A stretch of DNA of 64,000 nt from Phymatolithon calcareum. Its lineage: Eukaryota > Rhodophyta > Florideophyceae > Hapalidiales. Positions within the stretch are counted from its first letter, which is position 1. Every line of letters begins with the position of its first letter. Location: positions 992,001 through 1,056,000 of the forward strand of contig OZ345385.1 in the NCBI GenBank assembly GCA_977006965.1, read 5' to 3'. Shown here piece after piece: positions 43,640 through 54,778 of the stretch. A program made the position numbers and the translations under genes. A model generated the notes under the pieces. That model was not told the origin of the DNA. It saw nothing but the letters and a program-made list of their open reading frames with translations, and did not search any database.

Positions 43640-45150
43640 CAGACTACCTTCAGGGTAGATACAGGAAAACTGTGAACAGGTGGTGTCAATGTGGAGATGA
43701 GACCAAGCTGCCTAGCGCATATGGGTAGAAATTGGCCGTAGGCTGCAACGGGGGCAGGCGAAATTTTGTTTAAGCGCGGCTGTCCTAGACCTAAAAGCGG
43801 CATACGGCAGAGTCCCGAGAGGAATGTTAATGAAGAAAGTCAAGAAACGGATATCATTCAACGTCGCGGCATTAATATCGCACTCAGTACAACGCATATT
43901 CTTCACCGTCCAAGGTGATGACAAGACGAAGGGAGAATGCCACAGAGGGGTCCCACTGTGGGACTCCCACAGGGATCACCGATAAGCCCGACGCTCTTTA
44001 ACATTGTGATGGACACGTTGGCAGAGAAAGTATCACAGACACAAGGGAGATGCATCAGCGAGGAAGACACAAGAATAATCATGTTTGCGGACGGCGTAAT
44101 TCTACTCGCAAAAAACGAAAAGGAACTACAAGACTTACTGAATGAATGCAGAAATTGGGCAGTAAAGACGGGAATGACATGGTCAACATCGAAATGCTCT
44201 ATTATCGCACCGCAAGGAGAAAAAGCAGAGGTCAAGAACATGAAGCTGGCCGCCGACATAATAACCGTAGAACTAAGGCTGAGTACTTGGGGATCATAAC
44301 TGACCACAAGGGAGCGACAGATGAAAAGACTATGATCCGCATCAAGAGTGCTCGAGCAAGATTGAAAAAGATGAAAGCAATTGGACTTTTAAGCACAGGG
44401 TTCGACATGCAAAGGAGTTTGGAGATATTCCGAACATTCATAAGGCCCCTGTGAGAGTATGGAATACACTCGCGCCGGACTCGATACGAATCCGAACCCA
44501 AGCGACCATCTTTATGAAGGAACTTATGAGCGCGCTATTTGGGAAACGGGCGTCAAAGCACGTACGGCGTCTAAGCATTCTATGCCAGATTGATCCTTGG
44601 AATACAGAAGAGATAGGCTCGCATCAAATCTGCGGCAACGACTTGAGAGGCAGATGGAGTCCGAAGGAGACAGAGAAGTCGGGAGTGGGCTGGAAATGAT
44701 GAGCGAATGGCAATAATCGCAGGACATAGAAACAAGACCGTGCAAGAGACAGCTCAGGGAAGAATGGACTAAAGCAGAAGAAAGATATTCAAGGAGAATA
44801 CACATCTCGGAGACTAAGAAGGTACACGGAGCGCTGAAGCTAAAGCGAAGAAATCATAGGAATCTATGCACGCAATGGTTCTTTGGAAGATTTCCACTGA
44901 ACCGGGAGCTAATAGAAGAGGAGTTGGGAAGGCAGGGAAGTTGGTGCACGACCACCATGAAACAAGTAATGAGCAAACTAGAGTGGACGAACGAGGATGA
45001 AAGGAAAGTAGCGAGGGCGATCAACATAATTCTGAATCATACAGATTAAAGCTAAGGGAGCAGAATCAAGGTGCCATTTAACCTCCAGTTGGGTAGCTAG
45101 CCACCTTTACAAAAAAGTATAACACTTCGACATTTTGTTTAACATATTTC
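43640..45150 (+). mobile_element. LINE family B: reverse transcriptase remnant with 3' end
   Basis: The plus strand reads, with frame changes: AAVLDLKAAYGRVPR (RT motif with the first catalytic Asp), GLPQGSPISPTLFNIVMD (motif B'), IIMFADGVILLAKNEKELQD (motif C, where F-A-D-D has become F-A-D-G), then EYLGIITDHKG (thumb). It ends FFGRFPLNRELIEEELGRQG ... ARAINIILNHTD-stop near 45049. The 3' UTR from 45056 (GGAGCAGAATCAAGGTGCCA ...) recurs twice at 48.4-48.7 kb. The element is 5'-truncated, carries several stops and has a mutated active site, so it is dead. Confidence 0.85.
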
Positions 45151-46529
45151 CTACGTCCCCGTTTTAAGAGAGCAGACTGCAGCTTATTATTTTTGTACTG
45201 TAGCTTTCTCAGAAAGCACTAATAAAACACACCAAAGAGCAGTTCCAGTACCCCAAGCAGACATGCGCGATTTCTCTCTTCACGACGACTCGACACTCCG
45301 AGCGCAAACTTATTTTTAATACATCAAGATTTGTTCCTTGCGTTGGCTGAGATGCACAATCTCGTTTGCTTCGTTTCAGCGTAAACATCTCACAAAGATG
45401 TCTCGCTACTCCGACGATTAGCCTACGCTTCACCGATAAACAACATGAATGTCCTTACTGTGAATATCTTGCTCTTGGTCTCTTTATGCTGTACCATATT
45501 TTTTACGACCTTCTGTCTTCTTACCAAATGCAACAGAAGGGGATATGTACATAAGGAATAAACTCCAGTCCGTCTTCTGAAAAATGGGCAAGTCCGAAAT
45601 CAGTCGCAGAAGTCTACGCAGCTTTCTTAATATTGCACGTATCACCCGCCCCATTCATATCTTCTCGAGCCTGGGAGGCACTATCCGCTTTCTGCTAACC
45701 AAGTGTGCGAGGTACTATGGACCTAACTCCAGAGATACCCCAGAATTAACCGTTTTTATACATCTGCCTTCGTTCGCACGACACTTCTGATGGCTTTGGA
45801 AGCTCCTCCAGCTCTCACTCGGGCTTATTTTGAGTTGAAATGAGCTTTTGGTGGCAGTTAAAGCAGAAAGATTTGTGTTTTCCGATGAACATCGGCGACC
45901 AAGATTACTGTAAGTAAAAATTGCGGTACTGAAATTTGCCCGCGTCAACTTGGTCCGGGCTACTGCCCAACTGGAGCGCGTACATATGCATTTCCCGCTT
46001 ATTCGTTCATAATATGAGCTGACCTGACACTAGATTCCGTTACTGAGTGCTGAACAAGGACCCATTTTACCGGCAGTGAAGTGCTTGCCCAACGATCGAT
46101 CACCTTGGCGATTTCCTCTTGGACCGCCCCGTTCAAATTTCGACCTGTATAGCAATCTATAGGACTGAAACAATTTCTCAGACCTTCCACTGTCTTTGAT
46201 TTTGCGCGTATGGATGGCCCGACCCGTCGGCGGGGGTCTATTCATGGTAAAATGGGAAGTCTGGTTTTTTGAGTTAAGAAGCAAGTTTGGGTTGCTAGAG
46301 GAAATTTGGGCTATTTTAAGCAATAAAAAGGGTACACTCTGACCAGTACACGAGCCCGCCTTTTGGAAAATGGTGCGAATGAACTGATCCGTGTCCGGCT
46401 TAGAATTTTCTTTCAGGTTTTAAATCCCCGTTCAATTGAAGAAGAACAGTATTTCCTAGTCACTGTGGAATTCCAAGAAATGATGCTCCTGACGAATTAG
46501 CTCGAAAGTGTATCTGCAAGTCTAACTTT
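45151..46529. other. Gap, nothing recognised
   Basis: A 68-codon plus frame at 45584 and a 63-codon minus frame at 45999 read protein-like but have no family I can name. TACTGTA heptamer at 45193. Confidence 0.4.
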
Positions 46530-46990
46530 TTGGATCAGAAAGTTCCTCTGACGCTCGAAGCAGCAAGATTCAGCATCAGGCCGTCTTCAAAATTCGATCC
46601 AGTCGTCGTTCCGACCCTTCCAAAAGACCTTTCCGTATCGCATAGACGAGCTGAGGTGATACTACACCAGCTGATTGGCGACTGCACGGCAGTGGTTGCC
46701 ACTTTTTACCACAGATGCAATAGGGAAGTAGTTCCATACGATCCAGTGTGCAAGGCCTGTAATTCTGGTTGCAAGGAAACTATCGATCACCTTATTCTAC
46801 GATGCGGTAGAAGTTCCACCGCACGACATAAATTTATTGGACGAGTGGGAACAAGGACTGTAGAAGAGGTATGCCCTGAGAGACCCCTAGCTGTACTCAC
46901 ATTCCTAAACAATGAGATGCTGCTGCAGAATAGCTCTAGGCGCTCACCTTAAGTGTGAGCGATCTTTCCGTCATAGAGAAAGAAAGAAGA
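46530..46990 (+). mobile_element. LINE 3' coding remnant (family C) with zinc knuckle
   Basis: The frame 46530-46952 has VPYDPVCKACNSGCKETIDH followed by LILRCGRSS, with Cys and His in place (C-x2-C ... H-x4-C). It then reads RPLAVLTFLNNEMLLQNSSR. This is the best copy of the C-terminal knuckle that is decayed at 1.8, 10.9 and 22.1 kb. Confidence 0.7.
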
Positions 46991-47121
46991 GCATTTTTTA
47001 ATTAAACGATACGAACGCATCTGCAGACGCTCGGAGCACCTTTTCGGGATCCGCCGAGCCGTAGACTGTCTTTTTTTCGTTACCTACGCCCTTCATGGGG
47101 TAAAACACTATCTGGTGAAAT

Positions 47122-48060
47122 GCCAAAACCTACCTCTGGCTCCGGGGCCTCGAGAGGGAAAAATATTTCACTGTCCTGTGCCGCTCGCTGTCTTGACTCG
47201 AAATTATCAGCTCTCGGAAGCGGCCTTGGCAGTCTGAAATATGTCTAGCACTTCGACCAGTGCTTTCTTAGTGACTGCATTGTCTTCGGGGGATAGCTCA
47301 TCTTTTGATAGACCGGTAGATAAATCTTCGATAGCGTCTTTGCCTGCCTGTACCGTAAGTTCAATGCGCTCCGTGGTGTTCATAGGCGAGAACTTTCCGA
47401 ATGACAAATTTTACGGCCAGAGTCCTGTACGTTCTAGACTTGAAGGACTAATGAGGCGGCAATGTTATCTTCGCGTGCGGGATGGGGCGTTTTTGCCTTT
47501 TTCAGCTTTCGCTGCTGCTTCTAAAATCTTGTGCCATTAGTACTTCTTCTTGTGCGCTCTGGCCACTGAATCGCTGGCCGTAATGCATATGTTCTGGCTC
47601 ACTTTGGCGTGAATTATATCCAATTCTGCGTGCTGGAGCTCCTCGGAGTCTCGTCCCGGTCTTGCCGCGAGCTGCTCCGCGAGCATTATTAGTGTTCTCA
47701 CGAATAGCAGCGCTAGGACGTCCCTTCTGTCTTTTCGAAGTATAGTGAGACACATTGCCTTGCCCCTCTCCGTACTCCGCTTCCCTGCTTTTCCCCGCCT
47801 ATGAGCACCGCGGAGCTCATCGAACTCACGGGCCAGACAGGCAAAGATGCAATCGAAGATTTATCTACCGGTCTATCAAAAGATGAGCTATCCCCCGAAG
47901 ACAATGCAGTCACTAAGAAAGCACTGGTCGAAGTGCTAGACATGTTTCAGACTGCCAAGGCCGCTTCCTAGAGCTGATAATTTCGAGTCAAGACAGCGAG
48001 CGGCACAGGACAGTGAAATATTTTTCCCTCTCGAGGCCCCGGGGCCAGAGGTAGGTTTTT
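47122..48060. mobile_element. Inverted pair of LINE C-terminal fragments
   Basis: The minus strand of 47207-47407 and the plus strand of 47800-47971 encode nearly the same peptide (DAIEDLSTGLSKDELSPEDN, VTKKALVEVLD). The similarity continues into 3' non-coding sequence (CGAGGCCCCGGGGCC-type block at 48035 and its inverse at 47145). Between them, the minus frame 47502-47753 is a basic peptide of ORF1-like composition. The arms could form a 260-bp hairpin in RNA. Confidence 0.7.
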
Positions 48061-48450
48061 GTATTCTATGAGATAGTGTTGCACTCCATGCAAAAGATAG
48101 TCCGCGGCCCGAGCAAAGTTGGCCCGAGCGTCTGCAGATGCGTTGTTCTTCTTCTTCTTCCCGGCTTTTCCAAATATCTCACCGAAAAAGACTGCCTCAA
48201 TATTCTTGATCTCATGCTCCACTTTGGGCGTCCAAAGTGTTAAGTGCATGGCGTACTCCCATCGAGACTGTACAAGACATTCCCTCGCCGGATGCACACC
48301 ATTTGTGAATGCTCCAAGCCGTCTCAACGTTCCGAGGATGTTCTTGGACTTTTTGATTCTTTCGACCAGATTGGGTTCGTAATTAAGTGGTTTATTGAAA
48401 AGGTACGATGATAATTCTGAATCATACAGATTAAGGTTAAGCACTGGCAT
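48061..48450 (-). mobile_element. LINE reverse transcriptase thumb fragment
   Basis: The minus strand reads RRLGAFTNGVHPARECLVQS and RWEYAMHLTLWTPKVEHEIK. It is colinear with the segment LIQPRWEYAMHLTPWTPRV of the LINE at 51.2-52.2 kb. Truncated at both ends. Confidence 0.65.
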
Positions 48451-48690
48451 TCAGTGAACGGAGCAGAATCAAGGTGCCATTTAACCTCCAGTTGAGTAGC
48501 TAGCCACCTTTACAATAAAAGATAACACTTGGAGAAGGTACCATGAATTTAATCATGTTTGCGGACGACGTAATCCTTCTAGATTAAGGATACACGGGAG
48601 CAGAATCAAGGTGCCATTTAACCTCCAGTTGGGTAGCTAGCCACCTTTACAATAAAATATAACACTTCGAGAAGGTACCATGTGTCCCAA
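48408..48690 (+). mobile_element. Two LINE family B 3' ends in tandem, one with internal deletion
   Basis: 48408-48545 carries the ILNHTD-stop end plus 3' UTR. 48548-48590 reads NLIMFADDVILLD-stop, the RT catalytic motif, and is joined directly to a second copy of the 3' UTR (48590-48690). Both UTRs share GGAGCAGAATCAAGGTGCCA and GTAGCTAGCCACCTTTACAA. Confidence 0.75.
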
Positions 48691-48843
48691 CTTGGAGAAA
48701 GTCGACACCTTTCTAACTTATCTACTATATCATCGAGTATTTTAAAGTGGCTAGTCAGACTCGTAGACTGATATTAGGAGCGCGAGAGCCACTATTTTCG
48801 ATTTCTGATGCGGTTTGATGTTCAGCTACCTTGTTCACTTGGT

Positions 48844-50252
48844 CTACGGCTTTAGCTCTGATATATTATCCAGTGCGTGTCGGGCTCCTTCCGACATGAA
48901 GTAAGCACCATCATACGTCTTCTTGTAATATTCTCGTGCGCCCGGGTGCCTTGTGATGTCAAGTAGCCTCTCCATTCTCTTGCCGCATCCTTCAAGACTG
49001 CGGATCCATTTCGCAAGCTGATTCTTGTTCATTTCATTTAGTTCCGGCTCCTTGGTCAAGTTCTCGTGATATATGAACTATTTGCTTGTAAGGAACTTTA
49101 TGATAGATTCCTCGCTCCCTTCTCTGGTAACAACCAGCACAGAGGTCCCAATGAAGCCAATACTCCATATCACTCCGCGTCCTAAGGCTTCGTTCAAGCG
49201 TCGACGTAAATCTCCGATAGGTCCTCCGGCGAAGTTGCCAAAATGAAGTGCGGTCGGCTTGGGGTGACTCCGTTGCAAGTTTTGGTTCACGCGGCGCTCA
49301 TTTCGATGTAGCGGGGCTTGGAAATATCGATCAAAGCCAGTTTCGGTCTCAGTTCCCGGCGTACGACGCTGCGTACTTTCAGCCGGCTTGAGGATTGCTT
49401 GAATGGCCGAAATGCCCTATTTTATCGCAGGTGGGGCTCTTGCCCAGGTTTGGGCTGCTGTACCTTCCGCATATCCGATGGGGTGCCTGGTCTTTTTCTG
49501 GCCTTGTTGGCCTGCTTCGCCATTTTGATTCTCGAGGTTCTTGATTTTCGCAGTGAGGAGCTTGACTTGCGTTTTGAGGCTGGTAGTTTTCTGCTTTGCC
49601 GCGGTTGCGGATGTAAGTTTGGTTTCCATAGCATTTTGCTTTGCCTCCAGATCTTCGCATTTTTCCGGAGCTGGGCAGTCTCGACGAGCGCTTTGCTCAG
49701 CTCTCCTGCCAGATCTTCGACACAGCGAAGGGCCATCCCGAGGGTCTTCTTATAGAATCCCCTCATGCCTTGTCGAGCCACAATGCAGTTGGTGCATGCG
49801 TCCAATGTTGGGTCCATTTCGTCGGGATTGCGACAGAAGTGATGAAGGGCTCCTGTACATAGGTGTCATCGCAGAGCTACCAGGTAGATTATGGTGTCGT
49901 CCAGGCAGATAGAACACGTGCAGATCTCGCTATGGTCCTTTTCAACGCTCAGTTCTTCCAGGTATTTGTTTGCGCCGGAGCAGGTTTTTTCCTGATTAAT
50001 TTTTTCCGTGAAATCTTTAATGTGATGCTCCTTCGGCGTCGCTTGAGCGCGCTCATTTTCTTGCTTCGCATTTTCGCGCGCGGCTTGTCTCTCGACGGCG
50101 GACGACTTCTGTCGGATATCCTGCCACCTGCTGGGGCTTGCGGTGCTTGAAATTTCCTGACATGAAGGATCGCCGGGATCTGGAGCGTCTTGCGCGGAGT
50201 CCGCGCCCTTTCTTCCCATAGATTGGAGTCTATGGCCTGACCTCAATAGCAT
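48844..50252 (-). mobile_element. LINE ORF1 remnant with zinc finger
   Basis: The minus strand starts MLLRSGHRLQSMGRKGADSA and is charged and coiled-coil-like. It then has CTCSICLDDT, TGA, and LCTGALHHFC ... LDACTNCIVARQGM, a PHD/RING-like Cys/His arrangement known in some LINE ORF1 proteins. Further fragments at 48844-49290 (VIWSIGFIGTSVLVVTREGS, ARHALDNISELKP) resemble the ORF1 C-terminal domain. Frame is lost several times. Not functional. Confidence 0.6.
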
Positions 50253-50760
50253 CGATTTTTTCGGGGTATGATATCAGCGGTGGAACGTACCAGATTGGGT
50301 TCTGATACCCCTCTTCCGTTGTGATCGTTCCTCCTAGGTACTTCACTTCTCGTGCTTTCGTTAGCTTTCGTCCCGATAATCGAAAATTGCTGTCTCGCTG
50401 TATCTCTTGTGCACAAAATGACACTTTTCTTCGTGTTCTACGTCATTTCGTTTTCATTCGCCCATTCCAGCGCAAAGTCAAGGATTTTCTGCAATCTTTT
50501 GGCAGACGTGGCTGTCAACTTCACATAAGTCTGCGAAAAGCTTACAAGGCTGTATTGGCACTTCTATTGGGGTCGAGTCTAGCCCTATGGCGAATATGTC
50601 GGACATGGGCTAATCGGAAAACCTTGAGCCACACCTTTGTCGATCGTGAACTATTCTCCATCGTCCGTCTGGATACAAGATGGTTCAAGGAATGGTATAA
50701 CTATCTCTACTATACTTGGGTCGAGGACCTTTCTTACCCTTTTCCCGAGCTTGTCTCTAG
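50240..50760 (-). mobile_element. LINE reverse transcriptase fragment
   Basis: The minus strand reads DKGVAQGFPISP (worn GLPQGSPLSP motif), a decayed FADD region (LFADLCEVDSHV), and LTKAREVKYLGGTITTEEG (thumb). It joins the ORF1 remnant directly at 50250, which implies two different LINE copies in tandem. Confidence 0.65.
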
Positions 50761-51016
50761 GCACCGAGTCCTATGCGGGGGTCCCCTAAATAGACACTAG
50801 TTGCCCTACGGTGGTACTGAAATGCTACTGTATAGGACAAAGCAAGAAAATAGTGAGCCTGCCTGCACTGGCGACCAATCTTAGCACGAGCTAAGATTTC
50901 TAGAATTCTGATGTCCTGCGGACTAGGCGCACAAGTGCTGTACATTGCGAGTGTGTTGAGGTTGCCAAAACATTGCGATGACTCTATTTCACGGAAGGTG
51001 CCTCGTGAGGGCCCCT

Positions 51017-52550
51017 ATTTTTTTTGAATTTATTAAACGCCCTCAGTAACACTCATGAGACTGTAAGGGAGATGCGTTTCAGCAGCTACGTTGTAGCTTC
51101 GATCATCTATTCAAGTACTTGTAACCCAGGTTAAAGTCGTAGCCTTAGCTGCAAAAACCCTCTCCCGTAAAAAGGGTGGAGGGTAAAGCTTGGGGTCCAT
51201 TAATTAGGTTTCCTCAAATGACGCCTTGTCTATTCCATGTCGTCGTAAAAGACGATAGTGAAGAAGAGTAGCTTGTCTAGAGCTTTTTCAGTGATATCAA
51301 TCTCCTCTTTGGTCAGTTCATATCTTCCGAGGTATTCTTCCAGGTTGCTCATGAGGGTTGGTACAGTATCACCGAACTTGTCTGTGAGAAGTGATGTGCT
51401 CATTGGGGGGAACCGACCGAATGCCCACTTTATCGCTAATTGGCGGTATAAAGTCCGCAACGATTTTGCTGAAACTCCCTGCTTGAGGAAAGTCAGTGCC
51501 GTTTCGGATGGCTCGTACTGTAGCATTGCCGATATGTCTCGACTAACCCATTGCAATTCATCCACATCTCTTTCCTCAATTGAGACGACCAGAAGGCTTC
51601 TTTTCTTTGATCTGGATCGTTCCAGCATTCTGAGTGCTAGAACGAGTCTCCTGTTTTCTGCGTTGTGAATTCGGCAAAGAAGGCGAAGTCTGATATAGCG
51701 GTTTTTCGATATTGGACCGAATACTTGTGCGAAAAATGTCTTCTCCACTTCTGCAATAGCTGTCTGGACTCTCGGTGTCCACGGAGTCAGGTGCATGGCA
51801 TACTCCCATCTTGGCTGTATCAACGCCTTGTATGTCTTCACTGCTTTCAAGGGGCTGAGTGCCCGCAACGAGACACCCAGGGACCTCAGTTGATATACCG
51901 CGAACTTGGCGTGTCGGATGCGCTCAAGCATTTTTGTGTCGGTGACTCCCTCATTACTGAGGGAGATGCCAAGGTATGAGACTTCTTTGACCTTTTCCAG
52001 CGTTTTCCCCGCAAGTATGAAAATGGGTGATCTTGTGTCGTCCGAGAGAAGAACTTCGCTCTTCCCAGCTTTCGTGTTCCAAACCATCTGCCTGTCCCTT
52101 GCCCATTTCGATGCAATTTTTAACAGTCTCTGTAGTCCCGCTGGTGTCTTGATGCGTTGGACATAATTTTTGACGCTTATTTTTTCTACAAGCCCCACAG
52201 TAGGCAAGGTTTCCGCGGGTCCTGCTCTCCTTCGAGCGGCTCTTCGACTGATTTTCTATCTTTTTTGACCCTGTCTTCAGATCAGTCCTTCCTCGTATTG
52301 CATGTCTTCTGCAAGGGTCTTGCTGTACAGCAAGAGTCCATCTAGTGCTTTTTCTGTTTCCAGTCTTTCCTTTTCGTCGAGTTCATATTTTCCAAAGTTG
52401 TGTTCGAGGGCTGTTATGTGCGCTCTGACTCTGCTTCCGAATTTTTCAGCCACACTAGTGACTGAGGGTGTGCTTGGGCTTTCAATTACATCTGAGCTGC
52501 CATTATCTGCTGTGAGTGACTCTATCAGTAGCTACTGTACCTCAGCTTGA
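51017..52550 (-). mobile_element. LINE family A: truncated copy with RT thumb domain and 3' end
   Basis: The 325-codon frame 51230-52207 reads VSYLGISLSNEGVTDTKMLE, YKALIQPRWEYAMHLTPWTP, TLYRQLAIKWAFGRFPPMST and so on: the RT thumb and the connection region to the stop. A 210-bp 3' UTR follows and ends in the family A tail, with a T run at 51018-51026 (A tail on the minus strand). This links the six short family A tails to a definite LINE. Fragments of the same frame continue to 52550. The RT catalytic palm is not in this copy. Confidence 0.85.
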
Positions 52551-52990
52551 ACGAATACTGTATGTGCGTGACCAGAAGTATAGGCACTGAGCGGCTAGTG
52601 CGTGCATGTCAGAGCAGCGTGAATAAAAGAAAAACTTGAACGTTGGCGCAATTTATCTAGAGTGTCGCCGGGTCTGTGGTTCAAGTGGTATCTCGTTATT
52701 GGAGGGGACATTTCGCATGATGAGCTCGCTTACAGCTTGAATGTTGTAACGCCACACTGGATGACAGGTTTTCAGCCGGGTCACTAACGCTACTAACGGG
52801 TCACCATCGTTGTTACAGTAACGTAACCTAGCACAATTTTTGAGTTCACTGCAACCATATTATCGTGTTCAGGACAGACACTTGATATCAGAGTCGATCA
52901 TCGGAACCTAAATTCACTTATGTTACTATCCCTTGGACTCTCTATCTCTCTCGTTTCCCATCTGATTCCGCGGAAAACTCCTGGACAACG
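52551..52990 (+). promoter_or_regulatory. Upstream region of the bZIP gene
   Basis: 440 bp without coding signal, which must hold the promoter and leader of the next gene if it is expressed. No TATA-like or other element stands out. Direct GGTCAC-type repeats lie near 52780 and 52800. Confidence 0.3.
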
Positions 52991-54346
52991 ATGGAAAAAT
53001 TCGATTTTCTTGTCAGTGTCAAGCGCTCCGGTGCCCTCGATTCCATTTCAAACTTGGGAGGAAACCACAGTGAGCGCAGTGATCAAATTCAACAGATGCG
53101 CCTTTTGCACCAGACGCGCAATGGGGCGGAGGAAGCACGACTTGCGGAGCAACTTGCCATTGCGCAGCAACAAGTGGAAAGAGAACGCCAGGTGGATCAA
53201 TTGCGTATGTTGGAGACGCAACGGCGAGCAGTGCAGCAACTGCAGTTGGCGGAGCAACAGGAACTACTACAGCAGAGACAATTTTTGGAACAACAGAGAG
53301 AACTGGCATATCAGCAGTGCCTGGCTAAAAAGCAGCAACAAAAGCGTGTTGCTATCGAACAACAGGCTGTGCAACATCAGCATCTAACCCAACAACAGGC
53401 CCTTGAACACAGGGATTTCGTGCGGCAGCAGCAAGTGGCAGCGCAGCAGCTTGAATTGTGTCAGGTGCGACAGGAGGTCATTCAACAGCGTGGGGGACAG
53501 TCACAAGATGCGAACATAACGCCGGCAGTGTGGAGCATGGCGACGAACACATCCGTTCTAGGTGAGGCTCTGATGCAGGCATTCACTGAAAGCGCGCGAC
53601 GTTCGCTCCAGTCTTGTACAGACGGTGTGGAGCAAAGACGTTTGAACTCATTTCTGCCGGGCAATGGATCGCACGAGATTGTCAACAGTCAAGGTGCGCT
53701 ATCTCGTGAGTCTAACGCAGTTGGTTTTGGAAAAAGACCAAGATCCGATGTCGGTTCTAATGTACGTTACATGCCGCAAGCTCCTCGCGTGCTCACCGGG
53801 GAACAAATGGGCGCACCGATGGGGAACCCGCAAGTTTCTGGTATAAGTCGCCCGCAGGCAGACGTGACAGCGAGTTCCGGCTCCGCGATTTTCTCTCGAA
53901 GCACAGCGCTTCGCACCACGGCTGGGCAATCGCCAATGGACGGCGGCACAGAAGTATTACCTGGTGGATGGCACAATGGCGGTGTTATCGGTCGTGCGGT
54001 CGATAATGGAATAGCTCCCTCACAGCCTCGGCGACCTGCACCTACGGAGAGAAGATTATTACCGCGAAGACCGCAGCCAGCACTTCAGCCCCCGGAGGAC
54101 CCGAAGAGGAAACGGGAACTTGACGTGCGTATCCGAAAACGAGAAGCCGCTAGAAGAAGTGACGCGAGAAGATTGGCGAGAGTGCAACGATTGCAGGTGC
54201 AAAAGAATGAGTTGGAGCGCACGACGGATGAGTTGCGGGTGAAAAAGGCGAAACTTCTGGAGGAGAATGCAATGCTGAGGAGACAGGTCGCTGCGCCGGG
54301 AACGTGTGTGCCATCAGTGTACAGTAGATCGGTCGAACTGCCGTAA
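52991..54346 (+). CDS. bZIP protein with unusual basic region, 451 aa
   Basis: One uninterrupted frame from ATG to TAA. Residues about 30-170 are very Gln-rich and probably helical (QQLQLAEQQELLQQRQFLEQ), typical of activation or polymerising segments. The middle is Ser/Gly-rich and probably disordered. The C-terminus has a basic region, RIRKREAARRSDARRLARVQ, and a five-leucine zipper with exact spacing of seven (ending KLLEENAML). In canonical bZIP proteins the basic region is N-x7-R, placed 18 and 10 residues before the first zipper Leu. Here these two positions are Lys and Asp, while the REAARRS between them is kept. It should dimerise; DNA binding may be altered or lost, so a role as inhibitory partner is possible (inference). 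Nuclear location expected. Confidence 0.8.
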   Translation: MEKFDFLVSVKRSGALDSISNLGGNHSERSDQIQQMRLLHQTRNGAEEARLAEQLAIAQQQVERERQVDQLRMLETQRRAVQQLQLAEQQELLQQRQFLEQQRELAYQQCLAKKQQQKRVAIEQQAVQHQHLTQQQALEHRDFVRQQQVAAQQLELCQVRQEVIQQRGGQSQDANITPAVWSMATNTSVLGEALMQAFTESARRSLQSCTDGVEQRRLNSFLPGNGSHEIVNSQGALSRESNAVGFGKRPRSDVGSNVRYMPQAPRVLTGEQMGAPMGNPQVSGISRPQADVTASSGSAIFSRSTALRTTAGQSPMDGGTEVLPGGWHNGGVIGRAVDNGIAPSQPRRPAPTERRLLPRRPQPALQPPEDPKRKRELDVRIRKREAARRSDARRLARVQRLQVQKNELERTTDELRVKKAKLLEENAMLRRQVAAPGTCVPSVYSRSVELP

Positions 54347-54778
54347 TCGGAGAACGGCTGATTCAGTGATGCATGTATGATAGATATGATCGTCAATATC
54401 AGTGATACTGATTATTTTAAATGCGTCATGAATCCGGTTGATTAAAGATCTTTGTTGATTAATCAATTAAGATTGGTTATCTTTTATGGGATAAGACAAA
54501 TGAGCATAGGTTTTTGAGGTGGAGCTACCGCTGTCTCACCACATCAGGTGTCACATGGTAAAGTTTGTTTGCCAGCCCTGGTCCGCAATGGAGTTGGTAG
54601 GAAGTGGTTGCTGAGGGCTGTGGTCTGCTTGTTGCTGTCTTGCGGGAACCTCCACAACGGCGACGAAATGGTCGCCTTTTGTAGGCAAATCGAGTCACCG
54701 TTCGCGAGATCATACGATTTGTTCTTCATAAGCTTCAAGATGGCGGTGAGAGCCTCTGCAATGTGCCGTAATATTCCT
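54347..54778. other. Gap, nothing recognised
   Basis: Downstream of the bZIP gene, AT-rich to 54500. A plus frame at 54548-54817 (89 codons, KMAVRASAMCRNIPSAQ) is not identified. Confidence 0.35.
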
